A stretch of 64,000 bases of DNA from Metridium senile (taxonomy: Eukaryota > Cnidaria > Anthozoa > Actiniaria > Metridiidae). Below, piece by piece: positions 61,581-64,000 of the stretch. The DNA lies in assembly GCA_949775045.1 (NCBI GenBank), contig OX459110.1, positions 10,239,741 to 10,303,740 of the forward strand, written 5' to 3'. Each line of letters begins with the position of its first letter. Position 1 is the stretch's first letter. Made by a program: the position numbers and the translations under genes. The notes under the pieces are model-generated. The model did not search any database, was not told where the DNA came from, and saw nothing but the letters and a program-made list of their open reading frames with translations.

Positions 61581-61796
61581 CTTTTCGAATCAAAATCACA
61601 TCGTCTTAAAGCTCGTGAAAAACGCAGTAAAATCATTTAATAAAAAATGTACTTTTTAAAATAATTAACCGAAAAAAATGGCGAAAAAACAGATTTATTC
61701 ACTCGAGATTGTAAACATGCGGGTTTCCTGTGGTTTGTTTACATGTGCGTTTATACCAGGCGTTCCTTGATCGCCAATTATCTAGTGACAAAAAAA

Positions 61797-64000
61797 TGCC
61801 TATAAAAATGGACTAAAAAAGGTATTTTGATAATATTTTTCGAACAAAATCTTTATCTTACTTCACGGGCATTATATGAAGTATAAACTGACCCAATTTG
61901 GTATTGATTGATATTTTCAAAGTAGGAAAAAATCTCGACTTTTCGAAATTTAATATTATCACAAGAAACCGCGTATTTGTCACCAAAATTCTTTTTCCTA
62001 CCTGATTGATTGATTGACTAATATCAATAAAAGATAATAAAATACACGATATGTTTGTCTACTGTCTTTTTATTCACGGCACGCTAGCTTATATATATAT
62101 GTGCAAATAACATTAGGACTTTCCTTTTATTAGATAAAAAAACAAGTGCTTGAGAAAAACTATTCTTCGTTTGCAACTGACGTCATCACATGTCATCACC
62201 AAACCGAAATATTTTTTATATCTCGTATTAAAACATGCACTATATATGTTATAGTTAACTGTTTTAAAAATACATTTCTGAAGTTTGGGTTTATAAAAGT
62301 TTTTGGTTCTCGAGATATTCAAGTTAGAATTGTGTCACGCAATGCCGGTCACGTATCCGAATCGGGCGATAAAAAGCAAGAATAATTTGTTCCTTTTCAA
62401 AACATTTGGTTCGTAAAGACTTTTAGCATCTAATTCAAGTACATTTTAACGAAATATTTTTTAAATGTTTCAGTTTCCCTTCATATCAGACCTTAGAAGT
62501 TTTGGCCGCCATCTTGGAGGATATGAGATGTCCTCCAGCATGGCCGCTCCATACATTCTTACCAAATATCGCGCAACTTTGATCGCGCATAATTCTGCAT
62601 CCAAATACTCTACAGATTCAAAAATCGGTCAATATACTCAGTTTTGAATGCTCTAAAAGAATATGAATGTCATTTTTCAATACGACTAAGAAATAAGGTT
62701 GTGAAATTTGAGATCGGCAGAAATTGGCTTATTATGGTCTATTATGTCCCGATTATCACGTGGTTGCAAACGAAGAATATATAAAAGGGGACTGTACAGG
62801 CCCGCAAATGAACCCAGGCCCGCAAATGATCCCAGGCCCGCAAATGAACCCAGAACCGTCCCGCAAATGATCCCAGGCCCGCAAATGAACCCAGAACCGG
62901 CCCGCAAATGAACCCAAGTAAAAATGGAATCTGGAAAGGACTAAAGAATAAAAAAACCACAACAACAAAATTATTATGATATATGATAAATATTGTCAAT
63001 ATTCATTAAATAAGTAAGACAAAAAAGAACAGTTCGGGCTTTCCAACTAGACTCTATCGATCGATTGGTGCACGTTGATATGAGACTTTGACTAATATGG
63101 TCTTTACTGAGTCTACGGGTTTCTAATTGGATCAAAGAAACCTCAAACGAACAGAAAAATGCTAATTTCAACGTATTCATATATCAGAATTTTGATATAG
63201 ACAAGTTAAAACTTATGATATAGTATGTTGTGAAATTATAATAAAAATTGCAATGTTGAATGTTTTTGTCGGTCTGGAAAATTTTAACTATGGTCCAATT
63301 ACTTGAGGTTTTGCTGGTCTATCTAACGTACATGTTAATTTCCGGTAAACTACACTTATCATTTCACAACGGTAGATATTTATAAATCGAATAAAACTAC
63401 TTCAATAAAGACTCTTAATAAACAATTCTAAACTTATATATAGCCCTCACTTGGTTGCTTATTTTTGTCTTACTTATTTAATGAATATTGACAATAGTTT
63501 ATCATATATCATAATAATATTGTTGTCGTGATTTTTTTTTTATTCCTTATTCCTTTCCAGATTCCATTTTTACTTGGGTTCATTTGCGGGCCGGTTCTGG
63601 GTTCATTTGCGGGCCTGGGATCATTTGCGGGACGGTTCTGGGTTCATTTGCGGGCCTGGGTTCATTTGCGGGCCTGGGTTCATTTGCGGGCCTGTACAGG
63701 ACTAAAATGGGACTAAAGACACTTATACATTATGTTTTCCGAACAAATCTTTACTTTACTTCAAGGGCATTATACCAATTATGATCTGAACCAACTTGGT
63801 TTTGATTCATTTTTCAAAAAATCGCGATTTTTGGTGACAACTACGCGGTTTCTTGTGATCATAATTTCGAAAAATTGAGATTTTTTCCTACTTTGAAAAT
63901 ATCAAACAAGACCAAACTGGGTCAGATTATATTTCATATAATGCCCGTGAAGTAAGCTAAAGATTTGTTCGAAAGATATTATATTAATACCTTTTTTTGT
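61797..64000. mobile_element. Nested inverted-repeat structure with an 18-bp-type minisatellite; continues past the window
   Basis: The outer left arm (61797-61990, for example TTACTTCACGGGCATTATAT and ACAAGAAACCGCGTA) is the complement of DNA at about 63815-64000. Inner arms are about 62780-63020 and 63465-63705. Both carry GGCCCGCAAATGAACCCA-type repeats at mirror positions. The right flank 63720-64000 is itself an inverted repeat. No coding was recognised. Confidence 0.88.

Noticed and set aside
62742..62999. Minus-strand frames rich in GSFAGLGSFAGL, and their mirror at 63528-63784
   Set aside because: They are translations of the mirrored GGCCCGCAAATGAACCCA-type minisatellite.

Overview
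The window is eukaryotic. It carries five intron-split genes with GT..AG junctions and in-phase exons, one intronless GPCR, large tandem arrays, palindromic miniature transposons (MITEs) and tRNA-derived SINEs. The gene set (TPCN2, an 8-cysteine tetraspanin, TMEM138, CFAP90, a class A GPCR) is that of an animal. The AT-rich, MITE-dense background with short exons resembles a cnidarian, probably an anthozoan; that placement is inference.

Layout. 963-12242 (+): the last 15 exons I can identify (446 codons) of a two-pore channel closest to TPC2; earlier exons lie left of the window. 12243-18233: transposons and minisatellites. 18234-19196 (-): single-exon class A GPCR. 19197-30260: fold-back elements, then a 3.7-kb higher-order ATC-type array (24060-27780). 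30261-33290 (-): four-exon gene for a secreted 12-cysteine protein. 33300-40810: tandem repeats and MITEs. 40811-46334 (+): seven-exon TspanC8-type tetraspanin. 49441-52800 (-): four-exon TMEM138. 53410-53695 (+): two candidate coding exons of an unrecognised gene, divergent from TMEM138. 56450-59894 (+): four-exon CFAP90. 59895-64000: fold-back elements, including a nested inverted-repeat structure that runs off the right edge.

There is no operon-like organisation. TMEM138 (ciliary transition zone) and CFAP90 (ciliary axoneme) are neighbours, and TMEM138 shares a 609-bp intergenic region with the unrecognised gene, so this end may be a small cilium-related neighbourhood (inference).

The strongest unexplained signals are three. 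First, a dispersed repeat seen at ten sites contains a box laid out like a type-I hammerhead ribozyme with a minimal stem III, but with C where U4 is expected in most copies. Second, short tandem duplications repeatedly span exon edges: acceptor sites of three TPCN2 exons and the signal-peptide start of the cysteine-rich gene are each copied one to three times upstream. Third, there are young hairpins and nested fold-backs, including a near-perfect palindrome of about 310 bp in a TPCN2 intron and a structure of at least 2.2 kb at 61.8-64 kb. I saw no transposase or reverse-transcriptase coding, so the mobile elements here look non-autonomous.
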